From: Omphalotus guepiniiformis
Taxonomy: Eukaryota; Basidiomycota; Agaricomycetes; Agaricales; Omphalotaceae
Assembly (NCBI GenBank): GCA_028554645.1
Contig: JAQOOI010000078.1
Span: 186,001-250,000, forward strand
Length of the DNA stretch: 64,000 nucleotides
Direction: 5' to 3'
In this document: positions 1-10,373 of the stretch, in pieces
How the letters are laid out: each line of letters opens with the position of its first letter
Numbering within the stretch: the stretch's first letter is position 1
Made by a program: the position numbers and the translations under genes
The notes under the pieces: generated by a model
Told to the model about the DNA's origin: nothing
What the model saw: the letters and a program-made list of their open reading frames with translations, nothing else
Database searches by the model: none

Positions 1-1906
1 CCTCCTTCAATTGGTTATAACTCCCTTGGCAGGTGGTGGCAACACCTACTGCTATATACTTGCCGAAGTATCACGAACGAGTAGGAAGGAAACTCATGAC
101 CAACGACACAGGACAACCGGGGCGGTTGTGTATCGTTCCCCGCGGATGTCAGTAAAGTCATAAGTTTCCCACGAAAAACACCCAACTCCGTGATGTTTGT
201 TCCTGTAAGCCAGCCATGCTCAAAAGGGGAGACTAATTCTAGTATATAAAGAAAAGGAAATTAGGAGAACATTAGGGAAAGGAATAGAATGTGGTGGAAA
301 CTTACAGAACATGGTAGAATGTTGTAGAATAATCTAGGAGATTCAAGAAGAATTTCTATTTTAGGAAGAAAAAGACATATAAAAAGCAAGTTTTTTGTAG
401 ATAGAAAAATATATACACCCCAGGATATACGCCTCAGACATACTTTCAGTTGATCTCAGAAAAGATCAGTTTAGCTACAAAGTACAGTTACTTTGTTCAT
501 AACATTCGTCAATAAGAGTCCCGAGTGACTCATCACCATTGCTCACAGTACACGGAAGTGCTGTCAGAATACTTTGATCCGATATCAAATCAATCACTCT
601 TATCTTATCATATCCCTCTCTTAAAAACCCTTATTCGCAACCAACTGGGTGCAGGCAACTAAAGATACGTTCCCGCGACACTCAGAGATATTTAGATAAA
701 ACTCTAAATACCTGACATGGTGCCGTTCTATAGGAGTGAGCGATATACTTATTGCTCCGACTTGCTCAAGAAGCAAAGAGACTATGCCAGTGTAGACGGC
801 TATACTATCAGTATTTGTATGCGGTTTGTATGCATAATAATTCTCATTAGAAATTTACGGTTACATAGTTCGTGCAACATAGGGATACAGTTATCGGTTT
901 GAATCTCACCATGTCATTGACTCCGGTGCCTGAGGCCTGAGGAGCACTGCTAACAATACTTACACCAGGATATGGACTCTAGAAATCCAGAGGGCTCTGT
1001 CAAAGCACCGAAAACTAACCGGCGGAACACTAGTTCCGAATTCTTAAGCCTACCTTATTGTTATACGACCTCTTCATCTCATGGTATACCAGCCTCGAGG
1101 CAAATCATGCTAGTAGTTAGTGCCAGTGGGAATGATTCTCCCTAGGTTCAATGAAAGGCATGACTTGAAAAATGAGTAAGTACCATGATGTGGAAGAAGA
1201 GTCTGTGGACGTATTGCAGGGGAGACACAGTGCTTACTGAATGAAGCGTAGAGATCACATAGATAAGGACATTAGCCATTGAAGGCGAGGTCGTCGTGGA
1301 CGCAACAGCCTAGCTGCTACTATAGTCTGTGAGCGTCTGTGAGCGTCCCACTACACTACTGCCGCCAAGTCAGATGATATCTCTGACTCATTTAGCAGAA
1401 GTAACCCACCAAAAATATATAGATCTCTAACGTATCCCAAGCCCATCTATCCAATCAAGATACCGATTCCTTTTGTTTTCGTTGGGACGCAATTTCCACT
1501 ATTAGCAACGATCAAGATCCGTTATTGTTAAAGCGTACTTTTCATATCACAATTCGGGGACAGGCTACGCGAACGGGTGAGGCGTTGCTCATGATTAGTT
1601 AACTCTGCAAGTCCTTATTGTGTTTTTTGACGCACAATGTACGCATTAACAGGCACGTATGAGCACGTAGGTCCTAATTCGGACATCCGCCGTGCAAGAA
1701 CAATTAGAGCTGGAGATGAACATTGTACGGTTCACTTCGGGATTAAGTTCAAAGTCGATGTCGGCCGGGATCTTTGTAGAGTACAAGAAATGGTATAAAG
1801 GAACGGTTTTGGCATACCTTGCTCCTCAGGTTCCACCTAAATCTCACTTGATCAACTCAAAAGCTCCTTTCTCGCACTCGCACTCTTCGTCACTCACCCT
1901 CGAGAA
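1..1906. other. Gene-poor left flank
   Basis: No protein-coding gene could be supported here on either strand. Open frames are short and have no recognisable composition. The only points of note are a short CTGAGGCCTGAGG-type motif near 926-947, which recurs in variant form near 6487-6523, and a TATAAA at 1794-1799 that probably belongs to the pheromone gene starting at 1907. Other matches could lie beyond the left edge. Confidence 0.5.
1794..1799 (+). promoter_or_regulatory. TATA box of the pheromone gene
   Basis: TATAAA lies 108 bp upstream of the pheromone start codon at 1907. Transcription from about 30 bp downstream would give a leader of roughly 75-80 nt. The role is inferred from position only. 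Confidence 0.4.
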
Positions 1907-2038
1907 ATGGACGCTTTCACTTTGATCAACAACTTCTTCTCCTCTTCCGAGACTGAGGCGGCAGTCGAGGTTCCTTCTGTGCCGGTCGAAGAAGAGAGCG
2001 GCGGAAGCGGAAGCGGAAGTGTCTGCGTCATTGCATGA
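1907..2038 (+). CDS. Lipopeptide mating pheromone precursor (CaaX type)
   Basis: A single-exon frame of 43 codons. It begins MDAFTLINNFF, carries an acidic stretch (PVEEE), continues as a Gly/Ser-rich tail and ends CVIA immediately before TGA. Known Agaricomycete pheromone precursors share this build: about 40-60 residues, an MD[TSA]FT-like start, an acidic middle where the mature peptide is cut, a Gly-rich tail and a C-terminal CaaX box, often CVIA or CVVA. The cysteine would be farnesylated, the last three residues removed and the peptide exported for sensing by STE3-type receptors. The residue before Cys is Val, where many relatives have an aromatic one, which is a small oddity. No STE3 receptor is seen in this window, so this may be a mat-B flank or a non-mating-type pheromone gene. 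The alternative is chance, which the combined features make unlikely. Confidence 0.78.
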   Translation: MDAFTLINNFFSSSETEAAVEVPSVPVEEESGGSGSGSVCVIA

Positions 2039-2767
2039 ATAACATAACTGCACGCTTTTTACATCGTTAGTATTGACTTCACACTCGAGCCTTAATCAAT
2101 ACTGACGATTTTCGGTGTGCAGCTGTATCAATATGCATCTCTCGATGCTATGATACGCCCATGACTCACGCCTTTATGCGAGATCCAAACCGCAATATTT
2201 ATCATCTTCGATTTCGAACGCGCAACCGCGCCTTTTGTTGTATTCGTTCTGCATTTTTGGAGGAGAGTGAGGAAGGAGGTTCGCGATGGACGGGGATTCA
2301 CTTACCAGTACAGGCTGGGTGTTACGAGATGACGAGAGCGAAGGATGTAGGAGATTTTTGGCATGACTTTGATGACAAGCAACTGCCACAGGGTAGACGT
2401 GAAATGACTGAGCTTAGTAGTACTCATATTACCTATTGTAGGGCAATTTTTGGTTTAACATAATTACGCCATTCGGATGCGTATTTAACAACTAAAAGGG
2501 CGGACGAACTTGAAGTCAGCACTGTAACATAGGTATATTCAGAGGACAATCTTACCTCAGCCTGGTTCGTTGCACTCAGCATGCAACGAATAGGTGACGA
2601 TTGCTCAAAATTTGCTTACCACCGGCGTACTAACCGTCGGGAAATGCGTGTTATGATTCTCATCGTACTTGCTTGCAACGTTGCTTCCCCAAAAATCGAC
2701 ACGTCGTAGATTGTAAACATAAGATCTACATGAAACTGGCCGTTAATAGATAGACACATCACAAGAT
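2039..2767. other. Intergenic, no gene seen
   Basis: Between the pheromone gene and the 3' end of the dioxygenase I find no supported gene. The longest frame (2161-2463) has no domain-like composition, no good splice context and no conserved motif I recognise. Confidence 0.4.
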
Positions 2768-3677
2768 TCATGACCGCTCGAACATCAAATCACTTCTTAA
2801 AGTATACTTGAGCCCCTTCTCTACCCTCTCTCCACTGTGCCAAAGACCGCCTTGCTGAAAAATCAGCACCCTACCCACCTTCGGTTCAACATCCAGGTAT
2901 TTGCGGAACGCCGGGTCCCAGAAACGTGTCGCACCGCCCACCAGACCATCGGCCTTAGTGCCATTGAGATAAATTTGTATAGTGACTCGAGACTTGCGCC
3001 CGTCATCAAGGTTGAGCTGCGAGTCGTAGTGTTGCTGGAAGAAATGGCCTGGACCGTAACGCAAGAAACTGAGACGTTCGTTGAGTCTAAATACAAAAAA
3101 ACATTAGCCAGTCTACAGACGACGAAGCGTAGACAGCAGATATTTACCCGACCAACTTCCACGTTCCGCGCACTTTGACTTGTGGCCCTCCGCCGACAAT
3201 AGCTCCCCACTTGCTTCCCTCCTCAACAACACCAATATCCCCCTGGACATACGGAAGCAACTTCTCATAAATCTTCCGCGCAGCTTCGTGATCAAACCTC
3301 AGTATGCGATCATTGAAACGAAATTCCGTGTCGACAGCTTGATCGGTAGGTTTAGGTCCCACCTGGATCATCGCGGGCTGCCAGCCTTTAATGCCTTTCG
3401 AGTCGGATTCAGTAGACTCTGCGAGGGTTATGAGGTCGGCACATTCTTCTGGAGAGAAGAGGTCGTCGATGACCAAAGCGTAGGCACCGGAATAGCAAGA
3501 AAGGGGTGTATAGGCAAAGTCAATGTGGCAGACCGACAAGCCTTCTGGCATTTCGAAAGTAGATTCCATCGTATGTTGAGGTGGATTCGATACAGCTTGC
3601 CTACTATAAAACCAGTTAAAAGGCTTCTGCATGACGAGACCCTTGGATTCCGAGTGCAGTGCAGATTCATGAGTCAA
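2768..3677 (-). CDS. Prolyl 4-hydroxylase-like 2-oxoglutarate/Fe(II) dioxygenase
   Basis: Two exons are joined by a 61-nt intron (3087-3147) that restores VGLNERLSFLRYGPG, giving about 282 residues. The C-terminal half is a P4Hc double-stranded beta-helix. It has HYD in FFQQHYDSQ as the HxD iron pair, the distal iron His in GGLWHSGE, and LKYTLRSDLMFER with the Lys expected to bind 2-oxoglutarate. The N-terminal part (YALVIDDLFSPEECADLITLAE) matches the usual lead-in of this family. Fungal members hydroxylate proline in protein substrates, but the substrate here cannot be told. The start used is the first Met of the open frame. Later Met codons (residues 16 and 37) are alternatives, and no signal peptide is clear. 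Confidence 0.85.
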
Positions 3678-3868
3678 AGTGAGCAGCTATCGGAGAACAG
3701 ATTCCTATCAGTGCATTCGGATGATTTCAAGTTTTGTTGTGTCTTCTCTGACAGGTCCGTCCTGACGTGTAGTTGTCACAAAATGTGCAGAATCTGTGTA
3801 CAAGAAATCGAATGCGATGTGGGTGATGATGCGGTTGATGAAAGCAGTTAAGGTAATACTCGTGTAGC

Positions 3869-3957
3869 TCCAATGTGGTGTAGTGGCTAACATTGCTGTC
3901 TTTCAATTACGTCAGTAATGTACACAGCAGCCCGGGGTTCGATTCCCCGCATTGGAA
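3869..3957 (+). tRNA. tRNA-Glu (anticodon TTC) with a 17-nt intron
   Basis: The cloverleaf is complete. The acceptor stem TCCAATG (3869-3875) pairs with CATTGGA (3950-3956). The D arm contains GTGTAGTGGC. The anticodon stem GCTGT (3895-3899) pairs with ACAGC (3924-3928). The T arm is CGGGG-TTCGATT-CCCCG. The loop reads C-T-TTC-A, so the anticodon TTC is at 3902-3904. A 17-nt intron (3906-3922) sits one base 3' of the anticodon, the canonical eukaryotic position. A T run at about 3967-3971 would end RNA polymerase III transcription. The intragenic A and B boxes are present. Confidence 0.93.
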
Positions 3958-4108
3958 TTGAGGTTGTTTTTGTACGTGTTTTTATCCGCTTCAGGGCCCA
4001 GGCCTTCCTTTCGCCTTCCGCTTTCCGCACTGGCGAGACAAGGAAACTCATCTATAGGTACCACCATTTATATTACTAGTTGTAATCTGTTGTATATGGT
4101 ATATATGA

Positions 4109-5087
4109 CTACTCGAACAATTCGGTGCCAAAATCTTGGGCCCCTTTCCATGAACCCCAGCAGGCGAAGTCGTTGGCAAGCCTCTCATGTTGCACTGTAA
4201 GCAACGCTCTCCTTAGCGGTCCTATCGGCTCTTCAGAGTAGATATCGACGAGGACGTGTTCCACCGATGTGGAGGTCACCATGATCAATTTTCCTCGAGT
4301 TGGGTGTAAAATTTGACGAAGAGTCTGCGCCAACTTCCTGTTCGTCGTCTAAAAAGAGAGATAAACGACGAATGCAAGAGCAAGAAAAGCACCAACCTCG
4401 TTTAAGAAAGGAGGGTCGACAACAGCGATGTCAATTGAGCCTTTCAAGGCTGAGGGAAAGTTATCTGGTTCATCTAAATCATAGCGAACGAAAGACTTGG
4501 GTGCGAGCACAGAGAAACGTTGATCAAATTCCAACAAACGGGTTGTTTTCCTGTGATATAAGTGCTGAAAAGCCACGAAGCCTGTCGGGCAGCATACAAA
4601 AGCTACTTTGCTGGAGGAATCACATAGGGAGTGAATGTGTTTTGCAAGCCGATTCGCAAAAGTAGTGGTATACCTACAGAAACAGTAAGTAAAGTAAACT
4701 AACGCAAGGAACAGGGCAAGGCTTGCCCAAAAATTCTAATGGGTCGCATCTAGCATAGAGGGACAAAAATTAGTCTAGCAAACAAAGTGGAACCCACCAA
4801 AATTGGCTGAGCTGCCAATCCTCTCCGAAAGCGCGACGGAACTCGTCCACACTGATCATTGCATTTTCTGTCTCCTCGTCGGAAGAGCCTGTATCAAGTG
4901 CAAGACCTGACACTTGAGCAGATGCAGCCTGTTCCGCGAGGTGGCTAAAGAGGTTTTCTTCCTCGGCTCTGGAGGACAAAAACGAATCTAGAATTGAGAG
5001 AGTACCTGGATCGAGCATCGGCGGCGAGCTAGATACACTCGACAGTGAAGAATGGGTCGAACGAGGAGACTCGGGGTCTTCCAGCAT
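4109..5087 (-). CDS. EFM5: eEF1A lysine methyltransferase, EFM5/EEF1AKMT1 family
   Basis: Three exons. The N-terminal part ends EDWQLSQFW, continues across an intron as YTTTFANRLAKHIHSLC, and includes VAFVCCPTGFVAFQ. The DPPF motif (IDIAVVDPPFLNE) is the hallmark of this seven-beta-strand methyltransferase group, once annotated as N6-adenine-specific DNA methyltransferase 2. The last exon includes RGKLIMVTSTSVEH and ends near NDFACWGSWKG. The family trimethylates a lysine of translation factor eEF1A in the cytosol. The start at 5087 (MLEDPESP) is chosen because the sequence upstream in frame is not protein-like. The 359-bp gap to GART is a divergent promoter region. Confidence 0.85.
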
Positions 5088-5446
5088 GTCTGGGGTATCG
5101 GGGTATATGTCAGAGTCAACAGAGCAAGAACGAAGTGAAAAAAATTGATTGCCCCCGAAACGGTACGATACTTCACCGATTACCGTCGATAAGTGTGGGC
5201 TGAAGAGCAGTGAAATGTCGCAAACAAGTCTGAAATGGTGACAGCGGAAAGAATCAGGGAAAGAGACTGGAAAGAAATTATGTATCCTGCTGATCGGATC
5301 CAAGCTGGCACATCAAAAAATTCAATTTACTACTACATTTAGAAAACTTTCGCCGACTCGGCCCAAACTCATGCTCCGACGTTCAAACGTTCAACATTCA
5401 ACTCCTGGCTCATCGTTATATGACCTTCATTGCTTTATAACTTGCA
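5088..5446. promoter_or_regulatory. Divergent promoter region, EFM5 / GART
   Basis: This 359-bp non-coding interval separates two genes transcribed away from each other, so both promoters must lie here. I see no decisive TATA or CCAAT pair. Confidence 0.35.
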
Positions 5447-6185
5447 ATGACAAGCTCTAGACGCATAGTTGTCCTCATTTCAGGCTCAGGTACGTCATGA
5501 AACTATGCTATCTTCACTTTTTTGTAATTGAATCCATAGACCCATACTCATAGGAACAAATCTTCAGGCCCTCATCGATGCTCAAAATACACCTGCACTC
5601 CCTAACACTCAAATAACACTTGTTCTATCCAATCGAAAAGCCGCATATGGCCTAACACGAGCTCAGAAAGCCACTCCACCAATACCCACCGCATACCTCG
5701 CTCTACAACCCTACCTCAAAAACAATCCAGGCAAAACACGAGACGACTACGACGCGGAGGTGGCCAAGATAGTCTTACGGGAAGGTCCTGATCTCGTCGT
5801 TCTCGCAGGGTGGATGCACGTCTTTGGAGACGGATTCCTCGATTTGATGTATAGCGTCAAACCCGCTGAAAACTCAGGCTCAGAGTCTCTGAAGCAACCG
5901 ATCCCTGTGATCAACCTCCATCCCGCGCTCCCCGGCGCGTTTGACGGGACGAACGCAATAGAACGGGCATACGAGGCTTTTCAAAAGGGTGAGATCACCC
6001 ACTCTGGTGTTATGGTGCACAAGGTCGTGAAAGCTGTGGATCGGGGGGAGCCGTTGATTGTTAGAGAGATTCCGTTTGAGGCTGGGGAACCCATAGAGTC
6101 TTTCGAAACGAGACTACATAAGGTGGAATGGGAGGTGATTGTGAAAGCTACGCGGAACGTCCTTGATGAAGTCAAGCCTACTTGA
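5447..6185 (+). CDS. ADE8: Phosphoribosylglycinamide formyltransferase (GAR transformylase)
   Basis: Two exons; the intron (5490-5553) splits the Gly of the phosphate-binding motif, restoring VLISGSGTNLQALIDAQ. The product of about 224 residues transfers the formyl group of 10-formyl-THF to glycinamide ribonucleotide, the third step of purine synthesis, in the cytosol. Visible landmarks are the N-terminal GSGTN loop, LVVLAGWMHVF, the active-site segment VINLHPALPGAFDG (catalytic Asn and His) and KAVDRGEPL (catalytic Asp). The length matches stand-alone yeast Ade8-type enzymes. A purine permease lies 0.6 kb downstream; co-regulation is possible but not shown. Confidence 0.95.
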
Positions 6186-6820
6186 GTGCGTAATGTGCTA
6201 TCTTTCGACAGGTGACGGGTCCTGATTGATCGGTAGACGTTTTATCGAGAAGATAAATCAATGAAATGTATCGATAATGTGAGTACGATTCTGGCCTTTT
6301 TGACTCAACTTGCGTTCTGATTTTTCGGCCGGTTCTCAGGTATTGAAACGTCGTAAATTCAGACCTGTGGTTTTCAAACTACATCTCAGTCTGAAGGAAT
6401 AAATATCGCGTTGATGCAGATAACCGTCGATGCTGTCGGAGTATGTGTAAGAGGGGTGTTAATACCTGGATTACCCGCCTGCAGGTACTCAGCACTCAGG
6501 CCTCAGGCCTCAGACCTCAGGCACTGAATGATTTTTGATGACCCGCGGCGTTTGCACCGGTTCTTTTTCCCACATCTTAATCCCGCTGTAAGATAGTGCA
6601 AGATGCAAACGCGAGCTATCGTATCTGTTGGTGTTACGAGAAGGACTTACACCACCAGATCACCAGCGCCACGAGGTGCAATGCCAGGATAATAGGATAA
6701 TAGGGAGCCGGACAGCAATATTTCTTCAACTACTCTCTTGAGTTAGTTGAGCTCGCCAGAAAACTCCTTTCACTCCCTCTTCTCAACCTGGCACATTCAA
6801 TACTTCAAAAATTGTGGACC
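6186..6820. other. Intergenic, with a short CTCAGGC tandem motif
   Basis: No gene is seen. Between about 6487 and 6523 there are four imperfect copies of a CTCAGGC/CTCAGAC unit. The permease promoter presumably lies in the right half. Confidence 0.4.
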
Positions 6821-9190
6821 ATGTAAGTATACAGATTAGTACTATGTACTGCTGCACCTTGCTGCGGGCTCGAAAAACCTGATGACCGAACGCACGCGAT
6901 CGCGTCGCGGTTATTTTTATCAACATTGCACACGATCCACTGCAGTGGGATAAAATTTATCTTGCTCGACTCGAAATGTCGTCTCAAAAAATAACCCTTC
7001 TGACCTCAAGCTTGTATCCTGAGGCTTTTCGATTTCTTTAGGAATCGCGACGCGGCTGCGCAGACGATGTCGTCGGATACTCGGAGCAGTAATGATAGTG
7101 CTGTGAAGGGCAGTAAAGTGGAGGGTGAGGCCGAGGCGTCTGCGGCGCTTCATGAGGACCTTACATTTGGTTCGGATAATAAGCTGACGAGGAGGTTGTT
7201 GCGTTTTGGAGTTGAGCCAAGGGGTACGTTCTATGCATTTTTATTGAACAGGGACAAGCGCTTACCGTAATTAGGAATCGTCCCTGTTCCGGTCGAGGAG
7301 AGGACCGATAGACAATTTTACAAGATTTTCAGTATCTTTCTCTCTGCTAATACGAATGTTCTATCGTTCGTATTATTCTTCAATCTTCACGACTATTTCT
7401 GCTCACGTAATACTGTAAAGGTTTTCTACTGGGACAACCGGACCTTTCGTATACGGATTGGGTCTTCGCGATTCGTGTCTTGTTATTCTGTTCTTCAGCC
7501 TTTTATGCTGTATTCCTCCAGCGTACCTGTGCGTGGAGTTACCTTTTTCTCTATATCTCTAAGGTTGACTTGCTCTAGGACGACATGGGGCCCTAAGCTC
7601 GGGATGCGCCAAATGTGTCAATCACGATATAGCTTTGGGTAGGAGTTTCTCTCCTCTTCGTCCTTTTTGAAGCTTACCGTCTTAATGTCTTAATTAATAC
7701 TAGATACTACGGCGCCATCGTTCCCGCATTCTTGAATGTAGTCACTGGAGGTGGTTTCTTGATTCTTAACTGTATTCTCGGTGGTCAGACCCTGGCCGCA
7801 GTTTCTAGCGGGGGCCTCAGCTGGACGTGAGTGTGTTTTCTTTCGTTCAAGACTATCGTCTTCATTGATATCATTGCAGCGTAGGAATCGTCATTATCGC
7901 CGTCATCTCGCTCCTCGTGCGACACTTCCACCCCTCCTTCACAACGCATGCTCAACTCTTCCATTAGATCTCGTTCTGTGGTTACAAAGTTCTTCATTGG
8001 TAAGGTTCTACAGTCTTCTTCTTGGTTCTTTTTTCTTTTTTTAAACTCCAACTCGCAGGTATGGTTAGTACAATCGATCCTCACGAAGCATGGAACAAAC
8101 ACTCACCTAATACAGAACGAGTCGCTTGGATCCCAGTTCTTATCACATACATCATTGCTATTGGTATTGGGGGAAAGCATCTCTCAAACCCTCCGGCCAG
8201 CGTTCCGGCCACTGCGGGTGCTGTCCTTTCGTTTGGAGCTATAGTAGCGGGGTTCACTCTACCTTTTTCGCCTCTGAGTGCAGACTATACTACCTACATG
8301 GATTCTAGGGTGTCAAGGTACCTCAGTCCGTTCTATCTGCATTGGAGTCTGATATGCGAATTTATAGTCTGAGGATGTTTTTATGGGCATACTTTGGTCT
8401 CCTCATTCCTCTGGTGCGTCTCTAAAACTTTCCAGTTGGCTAACGAAGACGAAAGATTCTTTGTAGGTCGTATTTGAAGTTCTAGGAGCTGCCTTTGCAA
8501 TCTCCTCGACCGTTGTCCCGTCCTGGACAGATGGTTACAATGAGAACTCAGTTGGTGGTTTATTCAACGCTGTCCTCGCGCCTGTCGGTGGCTTTGGGAA
8601 ATTTTTGACCGTCCTCCTGAGTCTCAGTGTCACAGCGAATAATGCTCCGACGATGTACAGCTTTGGATTATCGTTCCAGGTCGTGTTCCCTTTCACTGCG
8701 AGAATCCCGAGATATGTATTTGCTGTGATTGCTACTGCCATGTAAGCAATTGCCTTCTCAGAATCTCACTCATGGATTCTCAACTCGTTTCGTGAACTTC
8801 TGTAGTGCTATCCCGCTCTCCATCGTCGGAGCCCACCGGTTCTACGACGCGCTCGTAAACTTCCTAAGCATCATCGCATACTGGGTATCAGTTTGGTTAG
8901 CAGTGATCCTTTCCGAACATTTTATTTTTCGTCGTGGGTCCTACGCTATGTACGACATCGCCAGATGGAACAGCTCCTCACTCCTTCCCTCCGGGATACC
9001 CGCTCTCGCCGCCTGCGTTTTGAGCTTTGGCTTGATCGTGCCTTGTATGGATCAAGTGTGGTTTGTTGGACCGATCGCTCAGAATACGGGGGATATTGGA
9101 TTTGAAGTTGGGTTTGTGTGCGCGATGATATTGTATATTTTATTTAGGACGCTAGAGATTAGAATGTTCCCTACTAAATCCGGAATCTAA
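6821..9190 (+). CDS. NCS1-family purine/cytosine permease (FCY2-like)
   Basis: Many short introns; joined exons give a protein of about 500 residues with a hydrophilic N-terminus and around 12 membrane segments. Family motifs include FSTGTTGPFVYGLGLRDS, TTWGPKLGMRQM, GYYGAIVPAFLNVVTGGGF, ADYTTYM and LSLSVTANNAPTMYSFGLS. These match fungal plasma-membrane proton symporters for cytosine, adenine, guanine and hypoxanthine. The first in-frame Met of the main second exon is at 7067. However, an upstream AT at 6821-6822 followed by a GTAAGT donor joins to G at 7042 and creates an in-frame ATG with a good ACC context, adding nine residues. Either start is possible. The exon join near 8040-8070 is uncertain. 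Confidence 0.88.
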
Positions 9191-9707
9191 TGTACATTAG
9201 TTACAGGGGGTTTATGAAAGTAATCATGTTAAAATTCATGTCATAGCCACAACTTACAGCTTTTTCGCTTTACTCTACAATACCTCTGCAGTCTGACACT
9301 CATCGTGAGGCCTAGGCACACTTGGCACTCAGTCCATTGAACTCATTCCCTGCTTATTCCTTTCTCTCATGTTTTCCTGTTTCTTGAGGTTTCTTCTGCT
9401 TTGCCGCCCTTTGCCGCCCTTTGCCTCCCTTTGCGCGCTTGAGCAGGCTTGAGCCTTAAATTATTTTCCCCAGGTTTAATTCTCGTAACAACCGACCCGG
9501 TGGGGTCACTGGGGTGTTTTTTCCTGTGCAAGAAAATGTTGCCTGGCCGACCCTGAACACCCTGAACAGCTTCTTGGCTCTTCTTGTCCTTGGCAAAATA
9601 ATGGATAACCAATAACGGTTGGTATAAATCTGCAGTATGCATTTAACATATGAAAAGGGTGCTTTTCATTATCAACATAATATTCCCCTTCTTCACAATC
9701 ACCATTA
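9191..9707. other. Intergenic, with a CTTTGCCGCC short repeat
   Basis: No gene is seen. At about 9399-9437 there are four imperfect copies of a CCTTTGC[CG]-type 10-mer. An AT-rich stretch leads into the next gene. Confidence 0.4.
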
Positions 9708-10373
9708 ATGCCAGCTCACGCTCTTTTAACGGCGTCGCCTCGGTGTTTAGCTGGCTTGTTTTTGGCAGCATACTACTTGCCAACTGCAATGGCAGACTGT
9801 GATTCACGGTGCGTTTGTGTTCAGACGATGGGGAGTACGTATATCATGGGTGCTAACGGTGCTTCTCACGGTTCGATTCCTCAAACTGTGTCTCTGATAC
9901 GGCGAACAGACTTGCTCTCATCTACGGCCTAGTTATCGGCATAGGTACGTACCCTTTTTCCCCCCAAGTACATACCACCAGAGACAACCACTGACCGACT
10001 TCCTCCTAAAACCTCATTCGTCATAGGTGTCTTCCTCTTCATCCTTACCTTTGGCTATGTCATCTGGCGTCGCAACCGAATACGCTCCTTCCAACGCAGA
10101 TACGTAGTGAACGCACAGACAGAAGCGTCTCTTATACCCGTACCCTTTCAATACCAGCAGTCGGCGTCTCTACCTCCATACCCTGACCCAGCGCATGCGC
10201 ACCATCATCAGATGCATCATATGCACCATATGCATCACATGCATCACCAACATGATCTTTCAAACCAGAAGCAGAACACCACTGCGCAGAACATTAGTGG
10301 CGGGATGGGCGGAGGCGGGATAAGTGGAGGCGGGATGGGTGGGATGGGTGCAACGTCTGGATTCTCTTCATGA
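9708..10373 (+). CDS. Small membrane protein with a His/Met-rich tail
   Basis: Not a family I recognise. Exon 1 (9708-9808) encodes a hydrophobic N-terminus (LAGLFLAAYYLPTAMA) that looks like a signal peptide or anchor, followed by ADCDSR. An intron of 101 nt (9809-9909, GTGCGT donor, GCTAAC branch point) joins to LALIYGLVIGIGVFLFILTF, a clear transmembrane segment that a second intron (9945-10026) interrupts. Next come a basic stop-transfer stretch (WRRNRIRSFQRR), a Pro/Gln-rich region, a run of HHM/MHH repeats and a Gly/Met-rich end. The topology suggests a type I or hairpin membrane protein with a cytosolic tail. The His/Met cluster could bind Cu, Ni or Zn; that is inference. It is also a low-complexity region that slippage could have made. 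Confidence 0.6.

Noticed and set aside
9864..9885. GGTTCGATTCC, a tRNA B-box match
   Set aside because: The flanking bases do not form a T stem and no acceptor stem or A box is found; it lies inside an intron.
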